Notes: generated by a model from the sequence alone, not told the origin. A stretch of 64,000 nt of DNA from Cryptomeria japonica (GCF_030272615.1 NC_081410.1:111094433-111158432); one strand, 5' to 3'; positions 35,166 to 48,222 are shown, numbered from the stretch's first letter. Made by a program: numbers and translations.

Positions 35166-37258
35166 GGCAGGTTGCAAGGTAAGGGGAGAGAAAGAAGATT
35201 TTCGCGACATCATTTTGAACGCCGACTAGATCAAACACCACAGACCCCTTTTGAAATTTGTGAGGGGACGTCACCATTGTCACTCCATTCTCTATCTGAG
35301 TCGCAGGCTAATCTTGTTAATCTTCTAGCATATGTGACCTGGCCAAACAATACCCAGTTGATAAACCCCAAATTTCTATCAACCCCAAACAATCTTCCAA
35401 TAAACAACTTACGCCAAGGAGCACCCTTCAAACCAAAAGAGGTTACACAAAACTAGAGAAATAAAAACCCTTGCACATCTCTTCCTGATTCACTAGCACA
35501 AAATTTGGATGCAGAAGGTAGTGGGCAACTCTCAAATGATACAGCTAAAGATGGTAGTCGGGCTCCAGTCTCGCCAAAGGTCAAGAATGCTGCTAATACT
35601 GGAGAATCAGGCAAATCGGAGGGTGTGTATAATATCTTTTTGTTGGACCATCTCATTCAACCTCAAATAGATCTGTTACGCACCACAACCCTCATTGGTA
35701 AACTACATTCTACTATTTCCTTTATGCAACTTTCATTTTGGGCTAAACAAAATTGGTTGGGCTTGAAGGATATTTTTTTTATGGATAAGAAATCTCTCTT
35801 TTTTATTGCCATTTTTTATTCCAAAGAACATAGAAATTGTGTGCATAGATATAAGGGGTGGTTTTGTAAGAGGGTTGGTATTATCACTTTGGCATGGGTT
35901 CCAAATTTTAGTCTGGATTCAGTTCCCCCCCTTTTCATGCCTTTTTGGATTTCTCTCCCAAGGCTCCCGCTTGAGAATCAAGATCCAGATATTGTGGAAA
36001 TTTTGGCTAATCAAATGGGTATTTTTATCAAGCATGACCTTATCCCTTATGAACTTTCCCATTTAACCATCAGGGTATGCCTATTGCTAAACCTCACAAA
36101 GCCACTTCCCAAGTCTATTTTAATGACTTCCTCCATAGGAAAATGGAATCAAGTCATTTGCATACAGGGTACTAGAGATGTTGATGACCATATAGATAAA
36201 TTGGGCCATTTTAATTCACATTGTCAAGGATCAGGTATTGATGCAGTTAGGGTTTGCAAGGATTTTGTGACTGATTTTCATAAATGCTCCTTTTATCAGT
36301 CTGTTGCATCTCCTTCTTCTACACCAAGTGGGATAGCAAGTGTATCTAACTTATCAGAGAGTCGTGTGCCTCTAAATAATGTTGATAATATTGCAAGACC
36401 TTTCCAGGGTGTTCAGTTACAAGAAGATCCTCCTCTTTCTATGATTCCTTCTCAATTCTTTTCGGGTTGTATGATAGACGTTTTACTTCCAAAAGAAAAA
36501 AGAACAAGGCCCTTCAATTGGAAGAATTCTCCTCAATATCAGGTTGTTATCTCTGGTTCATGTTCTCTGCAAAAATTTGTGGGTAGATACAAGAAAATAT
36601 CTTTTAAGATCCATTGCTCTCTAATCCTGATTGATTGGTTGTACAAGAACATATTTGCTCCCTCTCTCTTTAGGCAGGTCACTTCTTCTTTTATGATTTT
36701 AACTTCCCTGGGACCCTCATATTCTCAAGACCAGGAAATCTCTATTTCACATAATGCAAAGGATAATTTGACTCATAGCTTGATGTTTAATTGCCAACCT
36801 TTCCATGTGGTTGATCACAATCTTCCCACTGTTGGACCCTCATCGAATGCTCCAAATATTTAATTAATGGCACATGATATCCTTATCTCTGTTGCATCAA
36901 ACTTTACTGATGAAATTTCTCTTGAGGAATTCTCAAAAATTCAGGATGTCCCTTATGTTGATGTTATGCCTCTCGTTCTTAATATTTCACTACCCATTTT
37001 GGAGTTTAGTCATGTTGATCACCTTGTGGCTGAACATAATTCATATCAGCCTTTTTAACCTCCCACATAGATTGACTTCAATTTTTCTCAACATCTCTCT
37101 CTTGCTCAATCAGTCTCTTCATCTCCTTTGTTAACTAAAACACCTAAAAAAAGAGGTCGAAAGCCCAAGATTCTTAAAATCCAAGAAGAGATCGCAGCTG
37201 GTATCCAGTCTACAATTGTAGATAAGTTTTCACCCCACTCAAGACCGATAAGAACATA
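35166..37258 (+). pseudogene. LINE F ORF1 (DUF4283-like, AT-hook-like tail)
   Basis: The early part (35172-35456) ends in TAG. The main open stretch 35505-36863 (452 codons) carries the DUF4283-like region: 'LHSTISFMQLSFWAKQNWLG', 'DKKSLFFIAIFYSKEHRN', 'LPRLPLENQDPDIVEILANQ' and 'IGKWNQVICIQG'. No CCHC knuckle is evident. The C-terminal stretch at about 37135-37190 reads 'TPKKRGRKPKILKIQEE', which contains an AT-hook-like or nuclear-localisation-like KKRGRKPK. In the family ORF1 coats the RNA. Stops at 35455 and 36860 and a frame change toward 37040 break it. Confidence 0.8.
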
Positions 37259-37276
37259 TTGTTCTTCTCAGGTGCA

Positions 37277-40200
37277 ATGAGGATCATATCTTGGAATGTC
37301 AGAGGTTTGAATGCCTCTGACAAGAGGGGATGGATCAAGCAGCAGTTGGATTCCTCCCAAGCAGACATCATTTTATTGCAAGAAACAAAGCTTTCTGATG
37401 AAGCCTCTCAAAAGATTTTTAAAAAATGGACTTTATGGGATTTCATACATGTCGCTGTAGTAGGGGCTTCTAGTGGTATTCTGACATTGTGGAATCCCAG
37501 GACAATCAAAGCAAAAACCTTGAACCAAGGGACAAATTGGCATCTTATTCTTATTGAAAATTTTGATTTATCCTTTCTTCTCTATAATATTTATGGTCCA
37601 ATAGCTTCTCATGAGAAACATGCTCTTTGGAATACCCTATCTTATCAAACCCATCAGCAGGGAGCTCATAAAGTCATCTTAGGAGATTATTTTAATGCCA
37701 TTTTGTCTCAGGATGAGAAACAGGGAGGCAACCCTACTGCTTCTAAGGTGATTGATTATTTTAGATCTTTTGTGTCTGATAACGCCCTTTCTGACATTTC
37801 ACCATCTAATGGTCAATTTACATGGACAAACCGGAGAACTTCCCTTCAAATAGCAAGCAGATTGGACAGGTTTTTCACTTCATATGAATGGATCCTTCAG
37901 AAATAAACTTTCAACTCTAATATTATATCGTTCTCTGGATCTGACCATTTTCCTATCTCATTATGCTTGGATAAACATGAAGCTTCTCATCATATACCTT
38001 CTTTTAAATTTGAAAGAATGTGGTTTTGGCACCCACACTTTCATGCTCTGCTTCGTCAATGGTGGGTGTTCTCAAGGCAGAAGCATTTACAAAGATACTG
38101 AGAAGAATTGTGCTCTAGAGAGGAGTATTGGACACAAAAATCAAGCGAGCTATGGCTAAAATATGGGGATAAAAATACTAAGTTCTTTCAGGCATCTGCA
38201 AAGATTAAGCAAGCTACATCTATTATCTTTTCTATAAATGCCTCTTCTTCGGGGATAAAATTAACTAATGAACAAGAAATTAGAGAAGAGGGTGAACTCT
38301 TCTTTAAGAATCTTCTTGCTCTTTATCCTCCTTTTGTTCCTAAGGAGTCCAGTGTTGAGGTATTTCTAGATTCCATCCCTTGTATGATTTCACAGCGTCA
38401 AAATGATTATCTGATGCAACCTTTCTCTCTTGCTGAACTTCAAGAGGTGGTAGTTTTGATGGCTCCTGACAAGTCTCCAGGTCCTAACGGTTTCACCATG
38501 CTATTCTTTCAAAAGTGTTGGGATGTTTTAAGTTTTGATCTTTTAATGGCTTTGGAGGATTCAAGACAAAAATATTTTATACTCAAGAACTTCAATTTAA
38601 CCCATCTTGCTCTTATCCCCAAATCCAACAACCCTCAATCTTTTGTAGACTTTAGGCCTATCTCCTTGTGTAATATAGTTTACAAGATCTTCACAAAAGC
38701 TATTTATCTCTGGTTAAAATCCTTGATGCCTAAAGTAATATCTCCTCAACAAGGAGGTTTTGTTCCTGGTAGGGAAACATCAGAAGGTGCACTTGTGGCC
38801 CATGAAGCTTTGCACTCCATTAACTCTTCTTAGTCCCCTGCTTTCGTAGCTAAATTAGACATGTTGAAAACATATGATAAAGTATGTTGGTCTTTTCTTT
38901 TAAGAGTGCTTAAAAAGTTTGGCTTTTTGGATAAGTGGTGCAAATGGATCAAAAATTGTCTCTCTGGTGCACATTTCTCAGGTATTATTAATGGTAATCC
39001 TTCTAGGTTTTTTCGAGTCACTCAAGGAGTTAGACAAGGTGACCCAATATCACCTTTTCTCTTCATTATCATGGCAGAAGCTTTTAGAAGATTGGTCAAT
39101 AAATAATTGACTCTGGGTCTTTGGAAGGGGGTATGCATCCCTAATGCTTCAATTTCCATCACCCACACTTTATTTGCAGATGATACACTTCTATTTGGTT
39201 GTTCCAACATTCAAGAAACAAGGCATATTAAGAAAATGTTGGACATATATACTTCCGGATCTGGGCAGAAAATCAATGCTCAAAAATCTAAACTATTCAT
39301 ATTTAATACTTCTAAAAAGGTGTCTAACAGCATTATCTAGACATTGGGCTTTCCAGTGGATTCTCTTCCATCTTTGTACTTGGGCATCCCTTTCTTTATG
39401 GGAGTAGGGAAACCCTCTTTTTGGAATTCTGTGATTGACAGATTACAAAGAAGAATTTATGTGTGGAAAGCTACATGGTTATCTCTGTCAGGCAGAATCC
39501 TTCTTGTCAAAACTGTTTTGGCTACAATCCCAAACTACTACATTTCAGTACTTCAAGCCCCAAAATCTATTGTTTCCCATATCAAGAAAATTATTTAGAA
39601 TTTTATTTGGAAAGATAATCTTTCAGAAGATAAAAAGATCCCTCTTGTGTCTCTCAACAAAATGACTACAAGTAAATCTACGGGCGGGGTTGGTCTACAT
39701 GATATTTCAAAAAGGAACAAGGCCTTTGCGGGAAAGTTGGTTTGGAATATTTATGTAAAACAACATGCTTTGTGGTGTAAAATTATGCAAGAAAAGTATT
39801 TAGATACTCCTACCCCATCACGTATTTTTACTATCCTTGATCCTCCATCAAGCTCTGCAGTTTGGAACTTCATGATGGCTTCTAGGAATGTGATTACTAG
39901 ATATTTATCTTAGCAAGTACATATTGGCAAAGATGTCAACTTCTAGCATGATTAATGGAGTGGTCTCCCCCCTCTTAATCTTGAGGAATCTCTAGTAAAT
40001 GCAATCCCCATATTTATTACTCAATGGGGATCTTACCTTTATGATTACATAGATGATCTTGAGAATCCTTCAAATTGTGTCATTTGGAAGAATCCAGCTT
40101 CACTCCCAATCTCCCCAGCTCAAAAGGTAAAATTTTCTTTGATTCTCAAGAACCGCATTATTTTTATCTCTAATGGTTCGGACAAATTGATATGGTACCC

Positions 40201-41017
40201 TGCGAAGAACGGAAAGTACTCTATCAAGGAAGGGTATAAGCCAATTCATCAGATGTCGGTTCAATCCTATTCACAAAGAGCTTATAGCTTCTGTTGGAAC
40301 AACAATATTCTTCCCAAGGCAGGGATGTTTGCTTGGCTTGCTCTACACAAGAGAATACTTACCAATGAGAGACTTGATAAATTGAATATTTCACCTCCAT
40401 TTGCATGTGTACTTTTTGGTGAGCATAATGAAACATTAGATCATCTCCTCCTCCAATGTGATTTTTCTCATTATTGTTGGATGCTTGTGCTTGCTAAACT
40501 TTCCTTTAGCATCCCTCTTCCAAATAATGTATGGGATTTGTTCCAATCCTGGCAAGTCTTATACTCATCCTCTCTTTTTGCATGCATTTGGAAAGTGATC
40601 CCATCCACAGTAGTATGGTCACTATGGTGGGAAAGAAATAAGCGTATTTTTAGAAAACAGACATCTCCTCTTTCTGATGTTTTCAATTACACTGAAAAAT
40701 CAGTATCAGAACTGGTTAATGCTCATGTTTCAAATCAGTTCAATCCAAGTAGGGAATTTACTTCTTGGGATGGTCAAGTTATTAATTGTTGGAAGGGCAT
40801 CTCTATTCCCGAATCACCTTGCTTTCCGAGAGTGAGGATTAGTAAAATTAACAGAAATAAAGTGAAATGGTGTCCTCCGAATTCAACACATTTTGCAGAT
40901 CATTTGGCAAATATGGGAAGTTCCAAGGTAGAACTTAATATGATGGGTCCGAATTGTGATCTCGATTCTTTTCCAATCCTTAGAAAAATAATTTTAAAGG
41001 ACATGGGTAGAGGATAA
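37277..41017 (+). pseudogene. LINE F ORF2: endonuclease, reverse transcriptase, zf-RVT
   Basis: It starts MRIISWNVRGLN at 37277. The endonuclease shows 'ILLQETKLSDEAS', 'LLYNIYGPI', 'VILGDYFNAI' (usually GDFN) and, in a shifted frame near 37935, 'SGSDHFPISL' (the SDH motif). The RT shows 'SPGPNGFTMLFFQKCW', 'NFRPIS'-type 'DFRPISLCN', 'LDMLKTYDKVCW' (motif A Asp), 'QGVRQGDPISPFLF' and 'LFADDTLLFGCS' (active-site FADD). The end (40139-41017) has a zf-RVT-like region with 'CWNNNILPKAGMFAWLALHK'. Stops lie at 38831, 39338, 39596 and 39911, among others, with a frameshift after the endonuclease. The gene is dead but well preserved. Confidence 0.9.
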
Positions 41018-42399
41018 TATTGCACATGGTTATGCAGTTGTTTTCATAGTGATCAAAAGTTGGTATGTGAGGTATTATAATTGCAGGGTTTCGTGGTTGT
41101 GCAGTATCTGAATGATGTGAATGGATGTTGATTTGGGCATCTATGAAGTGAGGCAGACTGTGGACTGCTATGTAAATGTGTACAGCTTTCATGATGTTTT
41201 GGTTCAGACTTCATCTTGGTCAACATGCTTCAGGAAGCATTAGGTACTTGGAGATGACTTGCGGCATTTGGTATTCTGGACATTACGAGATATATTGTAC
41301 TTTTGTGGTATATTAGGGATTTAAAGTTTCACAACCTTTCTATGTAATATAGAGCAAGGATCGGAGTTTTTCTTTCTGGTTCTTTTCTCTAGGAGCTCTT
41401 TGAATCAACTTGTGTAAAGAAATATAAATAAAATATATTAAGTGGCACTGCCACCTTTTCTTAAAAAAAAATTAAATTAAATAAACCAATAGCCAATAAA
41501 TCAATTAATAAATAATAATCAATTAAATCCTAAATAAAAATAATTAATTAATAAATCAAACATTAATAAATTCAATAATAATAAATCAAATATCCATTAA
41601 TTGATTGATTAATTATAACTTTAATAATTATTACTCAACATTAATTAATTAATTAAATAAACATTATCCAACCATAGGATAATTAATCCAATCCATGATA
41701 AATCATACACACACAATCATCCACACAAAGATAGGATGAGATGCCGACTCAAGACTGAACATCACTTACACCCAACAAGACTGACAAGTTGAACATACTA
41801 GACCATGAGTAGGTGAGGGAAAACCAAGTCATCTCCAACAACTGCCATTGGGATTAGGACATGCTCAGACCTGTGAGACCAGGTGGAGTCGATGTCTGGT
41901 ACCTACAATCCTACATCCACCGATAAACACAAAAGAACATATATATCTATATATATACAACATCATAGTAGCAGGCAAGCGAAAGATATTTGCAACACCT
42001 TACCATGCTCATGATGAGTGATAAGGCATCGTCCCTTTCACGAAAACAGTCACCCAATACAAACACATCTTATAAAATCATCATCATGGAGTAGGGTTAG
42101 TATCATCGTCATATATCATGAAATCATATAAATCACATAAGAATCTTGAATACATATAGGTCCATCAAGAAATACCATCCATCGAATAATCATAACATAT
42201 CATCCATAACATAGATCATCAAAAGTCATCAATATAACACATGTTCATAATGCATCATAAATGTCTACTGCATAGAAATAAATCTATAATCATCATCAAA
42301 ATATCATCATGAGTCTAGATAAGTCTATCAAATCATGAATCAAAATGTTAATCTAGGAGGGAGACTACAACTCAAGAAATTAAGGTTTAAAAATATATA

Positions 42400-43419
42400 T
42401 ATAAATTATTTGTTTTTTATGACTCATTTAATAATTCTTGTATTATTAAAAACAATAAATAAATAAATTTTACCCCCACTCTCATATAAATGTTGTTATA
42501 ATAATTAAAAAGATATAAAATTTCCTTTTGCGCAATTACTTGTCAATATGCATGTCGGGAGTTATGAAAATGAAATTAATGACTTTATTCTGCGAGGATT
42601 CTCGGATGCATGGGGAAAGGAGGATATTTTTGGAGGGTTGTGCAGGACGCAAGGGGGTGAAGAAATCTTGGGAAAATTTGGGAAAAATTGGGGAATGAAT
42701 ATTTTCCTGGTTATGCTAGAGATTTGATAGAGGTTATTCAGTAATTTTCTGGAAAAATATTGTTGAGGCTTGTATTTGGCTTGGCTGGCTCTCTGAATTG
42801 GATCGAGGATCTTCTGATTTTAGTCTTTGTGCCTTCCTAATTTTTTCCTGGAAAGCGTTCTAGGTAGGTTTTTAATTTATGGTTTTGCATATTTTATAAA
42901 AAAATTAAAAAAATAAAAATTATTTTCATGTTAAAGAAATCGATGGGTGTTTTCAGATTTTAGTTTTGTGAAAATTGGGTTAAGGGGATCTTTAAAAAAA
43001 TTCAATAGGGGAAACTATATTTCTTCTAAATCTGATAAAATTGTTTTTTTGGGTAATTGGAAAAATTAACCGAAGGATTTGTATATTGTCTTTATGCTCC
43101 TCAGGAATCAAAAAAAGAAAAAAATTGGAAATGGGGTTGGCATGGGAATAGATTAATTGTGAGATGATAGCATTTATGTTGTGTTGCATTTGATTTTCAA
43201 AGTCATTTGGGGGTTTCTGGAGAAACTGGGTATTTTTTGTGCAATGGAACCTTTGTTTGTGTATTTGTTGTAATTATGGTATATATATACCTTTGCTTGT
43301 AAATTCTCAATGTAATTGGGATTAATATATACACATATACATCCATACATATATATATATACATATATATTAATTTATTCATGTTTCTTTCACTATTATT
43401 TGTTAATGGGGAATTTTGG

Positions 43420-43465
<46 letters not shown>

Positions 43466-43505
43466 AAAAATTAAAAAAATTGTTTAAAATCATAAATTGA
43501 TTAAT
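42400..43505. other. Element A 3' LTR stretch with AT runs
   Basis: LTR text matching 7600-8570 of the 5' LTR, with one copy of the unit that is doubled there, and a TA run at about 43420-43462. No genes. Confidence 0.85.
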
Positions 43506-43529
43506 GCTTGCATATTTTCTTTTCATCAT

Positions 43530-43675
43530 GGGAACCTCCCATGAAACTGTGGGAGGTAACTCCTACAGCTGTGGGAGCTTCCCACGGACTGTGGGTTGTT
43601 ACTCCCACAGTCGTGGGGGCTACCCACAGTTTCTGGGTTGTTACACCCACATTTGTGGGTGCTTCCCACGACACC
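43530..43675. repeat. 42-bp minisatellite, 3' LTR copy
   Basis: About three CCCAC/GTGGG units matching 26340-26575, fewer than in the 5' LTR. Confidence 0.8.
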
Positions 43676-43782
43676 CACCTTGTTTGTTTTGCTGACCTTT
43701 TTTTTGTGATTCGGTTTTGTTTTAAAAAAATAACTACGCTTCAATGATGTTTTAGAAACTTTTGGCAGTGACTTATTCCATG

Positions 43783-43784
<2 letters not shown>

Positions 43785-43845
<61 letters not shown>

Positions 43846-43946
43846 GTATATACATGTATATACATATATGTATATATATGTATATGTATATATGTGTGTA
43901 TGTATATGTATACATATATACATATATACACATATATATACATATA

Positions 43947-43980
<34 letters not shown>
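43785..43980. repeat. AC and AT/GTAT simple-repeat array
   Basis: An AC run of about 50 bp, then ATATGTAT text, then a second AC run of about 35 bp. Element E begins directly after it. Reading frames here are artefacts. Confidence 0.93.
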
Positions 43981-43982
<2 letters not shown>

Positions 43983-43985
<3 letters not shown>

Positions 43986-45746
43986 TGGCATTGAGTTTTC
44001 ATTGATGTCAACCGATATTGCGGGTTACCGGTAGAGTGTGTCAACCGATATGATAGAGTGTGTCAATCGGTATGAAGAAGATTGAACTGGCATAAAGAAG
44101 AGAAGCATGTTCAGAGTTGACAGATGATATCATCGGTATGAGGTGAGATGCAGGAGTCTGTTGGCACGATTGAGTGATAACCGGTAAGGCATAAACCAGT
44201 ATAAAGGTTGGTTGTTTGTTTGTGATGAAGAGGCGGAATGTTAAATGAATCACAACACCTAGTGAGTAGAACAGAAAGGATAGCATGAAGACATATCGGA
44301 AGGCAAGATGAATTGTCACAAGGATATGTTGCCGATAAGAGTGATTTTTCAATGTGTTGGACATACCAGTAAGGGTTTGTACCGATAGAAAGACTCTTTG
44401 GATGTTCAATTTTGAGTTGACCCTATGTCGGTGAATTGAATGTATGCTGATATGTGCCCCATGGAGCTGAGGTAGAAAACATGCAGAGGTCAGTGAACTA
44501 TTCATCAGCATGGTTGTCTATGTAGTAGGTGGTCATTAAATGATAAAACCGCAAATCACGGGTTGATGACAGATTGATGTGGCTCGAGGAAGAATGGACG
44601 AAAGAGAATGATCAAAAAGTTGAGGAATTATGATCGAAGCATGAAATTCGATTGCAAATTGACCTCGAGAAAGAAACAGCTGGATCATAAATGAGTCAAC
44701 AAATTTCAAGATCATAAAACAGGGTTAGGTTTTCTATTTTTGGCAAACATGTTTTAGATAGATGAAAAATGTGTGATGTTTTATCTCCCCAAAGCAGGTG
44801 AGCAATCCAAGGTAGATCGAATCAGATTGGATACAGATTTGATTAAAGGAGGGAAACCCTAACTGTCTTAAGTTTGAATTAGTTTTTGGCTGGAAGCCTC
44901 AAGTTTAAAAGATATCGGCCTAAGACTGATAAGCGATGATGTTGGAGAATGAAAGTGTGTGGATAAAGTCTGTTTGAGTGGAAAAATAAGAAAAATCTAA
45001 AGTGTTTGTGTACCAGTGAGAAGGAACAAGGAAAATAGAGTAAAGGAGAAACCAACAAAGTAAGTGAAGAACACAGAGGTGTCAAAACCGGCAAAGGCAA
45101 AATCTAGCAAGGTGTGGTCAAGTGTGAATTGAATCTAGCAGTCAGAGGGAGAGAAGTTTTAGTAGAGTAAGAAACTGAAGAAAGGCATTATTGAAGGGTG
45201 TTTGGAGTTTTCACAGACTGGTAAGATTGAAACCGGTAGTGCAGAGTATTCAAGAGTTGTAAAACTTCATTTGAAACAGGGAATTTATTTATGTATTTGA
45301 ATCTTTGTATTGTCTTCGCTAAGTAGGTTCTTAGTGCAAGGGTTGTAGCTCCTTTAGGTTGTCGCCTATAAATTGATCAGGGGTTGGTGCTCCTTTGAGT
45401 TAGTGTTCATAAATCAGGGGTTGGTGCTCCTTGGGTTGGTGCCCTAAAATTGTAATCAGATCATTTTCATTGTGAGGGTGGATTGGAGCTGAAGATCTCC
45501 AGCAGCTATTCTCACCGAGGTTTTTCCCACATTGGGTTTTCCTCATATATCTGGTGTTATGTGATGCATTCTTGTGTATGTGTTATATTGATCTTATAGA
45601 AAATCCTTTCACGCACTTAGTTTGCATTGTTTGGTTTATCGGTCACCACTCTGTTTGTTTTATATTGTACTGGTATATCCATGACTAGGAAAGAAGTGTT
45701 TAAATCACTGATTTGCCCCCCTCTCAGTGATCCATTGTGTCCAACA
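43983..45746 (+). mobile_element. Element E: copia-type solo LTR, 1764 bp
   Basis: The element starts TATTGGCATTGAG, probably a decayed TGTTGG, and ends GTGTCCAACA. The flanks ACATA and ATATA agree at four of five positions, in simple repeat. The 3' part has 'gaggtttttcccacattggg' at about 45516-45535 and a C-rich stretch before the end, as in the LTRs of D and I. The 5' LTR of element A lacks it at the matching site (about 26685), which proves an insertion. There is no interior, so it is a solo LTR. Frames at 44041-44511 and 44879-45100 look like chance. Confidence 0.82.
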
Positions 45747-45784
<38 letters not shown>

Positions 45785-45801
<17 letters not shown>

Positions 45802-45805
45802 GGGG
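45785..45805 (+). repeat. run of 21 G after a GT run
   Basis: GT run (about 45761-45784) followed by 21 uninterrupted G. At the matching place in the other LTR (26683-26708) there is only GT and GGG. Confidence 0.9.
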
Positions 45806-47745
45806 TGTCTTTTATTCTTAAATTTTTTGACTGTATTATTATAATCTTTGGAATCATTATATTTATAGAGAGACATTTATGTGTATTCTCCAAATTGTTA
45901 TGTATGATCTTAAAGAATGAAAATTCGTCATTGGGTCTAGATGCTTAATTATAATTTGAGATGAACTTATTAGAGGAAATCATGTCTTCATAAACGTAGA
46001 GACATTAAAATATTAGAACTTTAATTTAAAAAGTTATTTTTTTAGATGTGTCTAATTAAGATTGTTAAGAAATTGGGAAATAATGTTAAGTTGTAAGTTT
46101 ATAATCTTGAAGTGAATGGCTCAGAAAAAATCTTAATTCCTTTTTACCTTTATTGATGGAGTAATGATGTTTTCATTTGATTCTATTGTGTCAACTTTAT
46201 GTTTTGGTTTAATCCCTCTAATTTTGGCAATTTGAGACCATAATCTCGTTTCTAGAGTTGTTGTTCTTGTGGGTGTTATTTTAAGTTCAATAATTCTATG
46301 TTTAGTTTTGAAGGCCTTGGGAGGGAAAGAATGGTTTTCTCATTGTTTTGCCATGTCTCTTTCTTGGATTTAAGTTTTTCTTTGAATATATTTTTGGAAG
46401 CTAGATGATGATTCCTAGCCTACTCCGAATCCTCCCTACGCTTTACTTTATTCTAGCAAGAGGGTCATGCCTTGCTATGGTATTTTGGTGTATTCCTTCT
46501 TGTGATATCCTATTGGACTTTTTTTTTCTTCCTAGGTGCTTTCATGGGAGAGTGGCTTTCATTGGGGGTCCGGATCCAAATTGGTCACCAAGGTAACTCA
46601 ATGAAAGTTTGTAAACAAGTGATAACATAACATAATAAATTGGGGATGGGTAGCTAGTTCAAATTAAATAAGATAAATTTTTGGATGCCTCTCTTACACT
46701 TGAACGCTCGTTTAGGTCTGGGGTAAATTGAGAAGGCCTGGAATGGTGTCCGCCAATCTTGTCTTCACAAAAGGTTGGTGTCATCCACTAGAGTTGTATG
46801 GGGGCCAGGGGTTGAGAGAGGTTACCAGGGTAACCCAGGATGGGGGTCGGGACCTCGAGAAGATCTACCAAGGTAACTCATGACAACCTAGTGATGACAC
46901 TCTTCCCAGTTGCATTCCCAGTGGTTACTTGGTTGATTCTCTATGATTGCTTGGGCCTCTGTTATATTGATTGTTGTTATTGTGATCTTTTTGTTTCATC
47001 TTGTGATTTCCTTGTATTTGTGATCTTGTGAGTTCTTGATCTTGTTTATGATTTATTGTGAGCATAATCATGTGAGCCTTGAATTGTTCTTATTCCACTT
47101 GTACCTTCTTCTTGTCTTGGGTCTAACTGATACTTCCTAGCACGGGGGTGGACCTGATGGTACCACATGGTTGGGTGGAGTTCTATTTGTACCCATTGGG
47201 TTTTGATACGTTGCATCATGATCGATGTGGTTCGTGAGAAGATTGAAGTTCTACCTTGTATTCCAAGTTTTGAGCACTTCACATTATTGTACTTCGAATA
47301 ATTGTATCCTTAAGGATACCTTGTAATGTAACTATGATCATATTTATATTCATGGCTTTGTAAACTAAACAGTGTACCTTGAGAAGGAAAATGTATTAAT
47401 CTTTTGACAGAGATTCTCATTTATTCATTTATTCATTTATGTTGGTTATGATTTTTGAGCTATTTCGTTATGGAGTCATGAGGAAATTTGGATGGTTATA
47501 TGTTCTTTATATCTTATCTTGTATCATCTTGCAGCATTGTTAATGTTTGATTCATTTCTTCTTTTCAAAAAAAAAATTATTCCCATTTTTTTGGTTTATT
47601 TTGTTTTGTCCTCTGGGCCTCATAGCGGGGGTGTTACACCTTCTGAATTTCCATCAAATTTAGTTTGAACCATCTAGGTTTTGAAATGTTTTATTTGACT
47701 TCTTTCATTGATTTATAACATAATTAAGTCAATCAATCCCTTTGG

Positions 47746-48222
47746 CCTGTTCATGGGTAGGTTAAGGTTAATCTTAGAGATGTGAGGGTTTCAGATTGTG
47801 TTTGGACTAAAATGGAGCAAGGGTGGATCAAAAATAATTTTGATGGAGCTTTGAAAGGTAATCCAGGTATTTTAGGTGCAAGATACGTTGCATGCAATGA
47901 AGATGGTCAAATTTTATTTAAAGGTGCCCAGCGTCTACAAGATGGAACAAACAATGAAGTGGAAGTGCAAGCAGCTTTACTTGTGATAGAATTGGCAAGG
48001 AACCTGAAGGCTCCAAAGGTCCATTTAGAAGGATATTCCTAAGTAGTTATGGATGTAATTGTTAAGGGTTCATCTCCATGTTGGTGAATCAATAAGTTTG
48101 TTTCTATCATTTGTTCAAAATTAAGAACCTTCCAAGACTTCTGAATTTCACACATTTTGCAGGCAGGGAATGGGGTGGTGGATTACTTGTCAAATGTGGC
48201 TTGCAATATGGACCAATTTTAA
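47746..48222 (+). pseudogene. LINE-type RNase H (RVT_3) remnant in retroposon H
   Basis: It contains 'MEQGWIKNNFDGALKGNPG' with the first catalytic Asp, 'VACNEDGQILFKGAQRLQDG', and 'NNEVEVQAALLVIELARN' with the catalytic Glu, which is kept here but lost in G. The third motif reads EGYS followed by a stop, so the catalytic Asp is Tyr. The end has 'GNGVVDYLSNVA'. In-frame stops at about 47760, 48040 and later make it inactive. Confidence 0.85.

Larger units (their letters stand above)
35117..41474 (+). mobile_element. LINE F: nearly full-length L1-type retrotransposon
   Basis: About 6.36 kb from a 5' end near 35117 to an A-rich tail at 41463-41474, flanked by the likely target duplication AATTAAATAAA (35105-35115 and 41475-41485; the AT-rich context makes the exact ends uncertain). 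The order is ORF1, endonuclease, RT and zf-RVT. It has no RNase H, unlike retroposons G and H, so it belongs to a different LINE lineage. AATAAA signals lie at 41425-41440. Several stops and frameshifts make it inactive. Confidence 0.9.
30951..42369 (-). mobile_element. Element C: solo LTR of a gypsy element, about 5 kb, split by LINE F
   Basis: On the minus strand it starts TGTAGTCTCCC at 42369 and ends GGTATTACA at 30951. The target duplication ACTCA lies at 30946-30950 and 42370-42374. Without LINE F it is about 5.05 kb. There is no primer site, no polypurine tract and no gag or pol text, so it is a solo LTR left by recombination. It shares sequence blocks with the LTRs of A and B. Apart from LINE F, 30951-35116 and 41486-42369 hold no genes. 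Confidence 0.88.
6739..47638 (+). mobile_element. Element A: outer Ty3/gypsy LTR retrotransposon holding the whole nest
   Basis: Both LTRs start TGTAGTGCCCC or TGTAGCGCCCC and end GTTACA. They are split by later insertions: 5' LTR 6739-28524, 3' LTR 30072-47638. Taking out the insertions leaves about 5.0 kb and 4.4 kb, the difference being mostly simple-repeat length. The interior (28525-30071) has a tRNA-Met primer site, a gag remnant, a zinc knuckle and a polypurine tract, but nearly all of pol is deleted. Gag resembles that of element B, which has the Del/Tekay-like chromovirus layout. The flanks CCTTT and CCTTC agree at four of five positions. Element A needs enzymes from another copy and is itself decayed. 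Confidence 0.9.
30072..47638 (+). repeat. Element A 3' LTR (split by C and E)
   Basis: Starts TGTAGCGCCCC and ends GTGTTACA. LTR text occupies 30072-30950, 42370-43982 and 45747-47638. The junctions match continuous sequence in the 5' LTR: the C site at about 7590-7600, and the E site at about 26680-26690. Confidence 0.9.

Noticed and set aside
43526-44044. Frames with Cys-Val and Thr-His runs
   Set aside because: Products of AC/GT runs and the CCCAC minisatellite.
44041-44511. 156-codon minus-strand frame inside element E
   Set aside because: It lies within a solo LTR, has no similarity to anything recognised and runs against the LTR strand.
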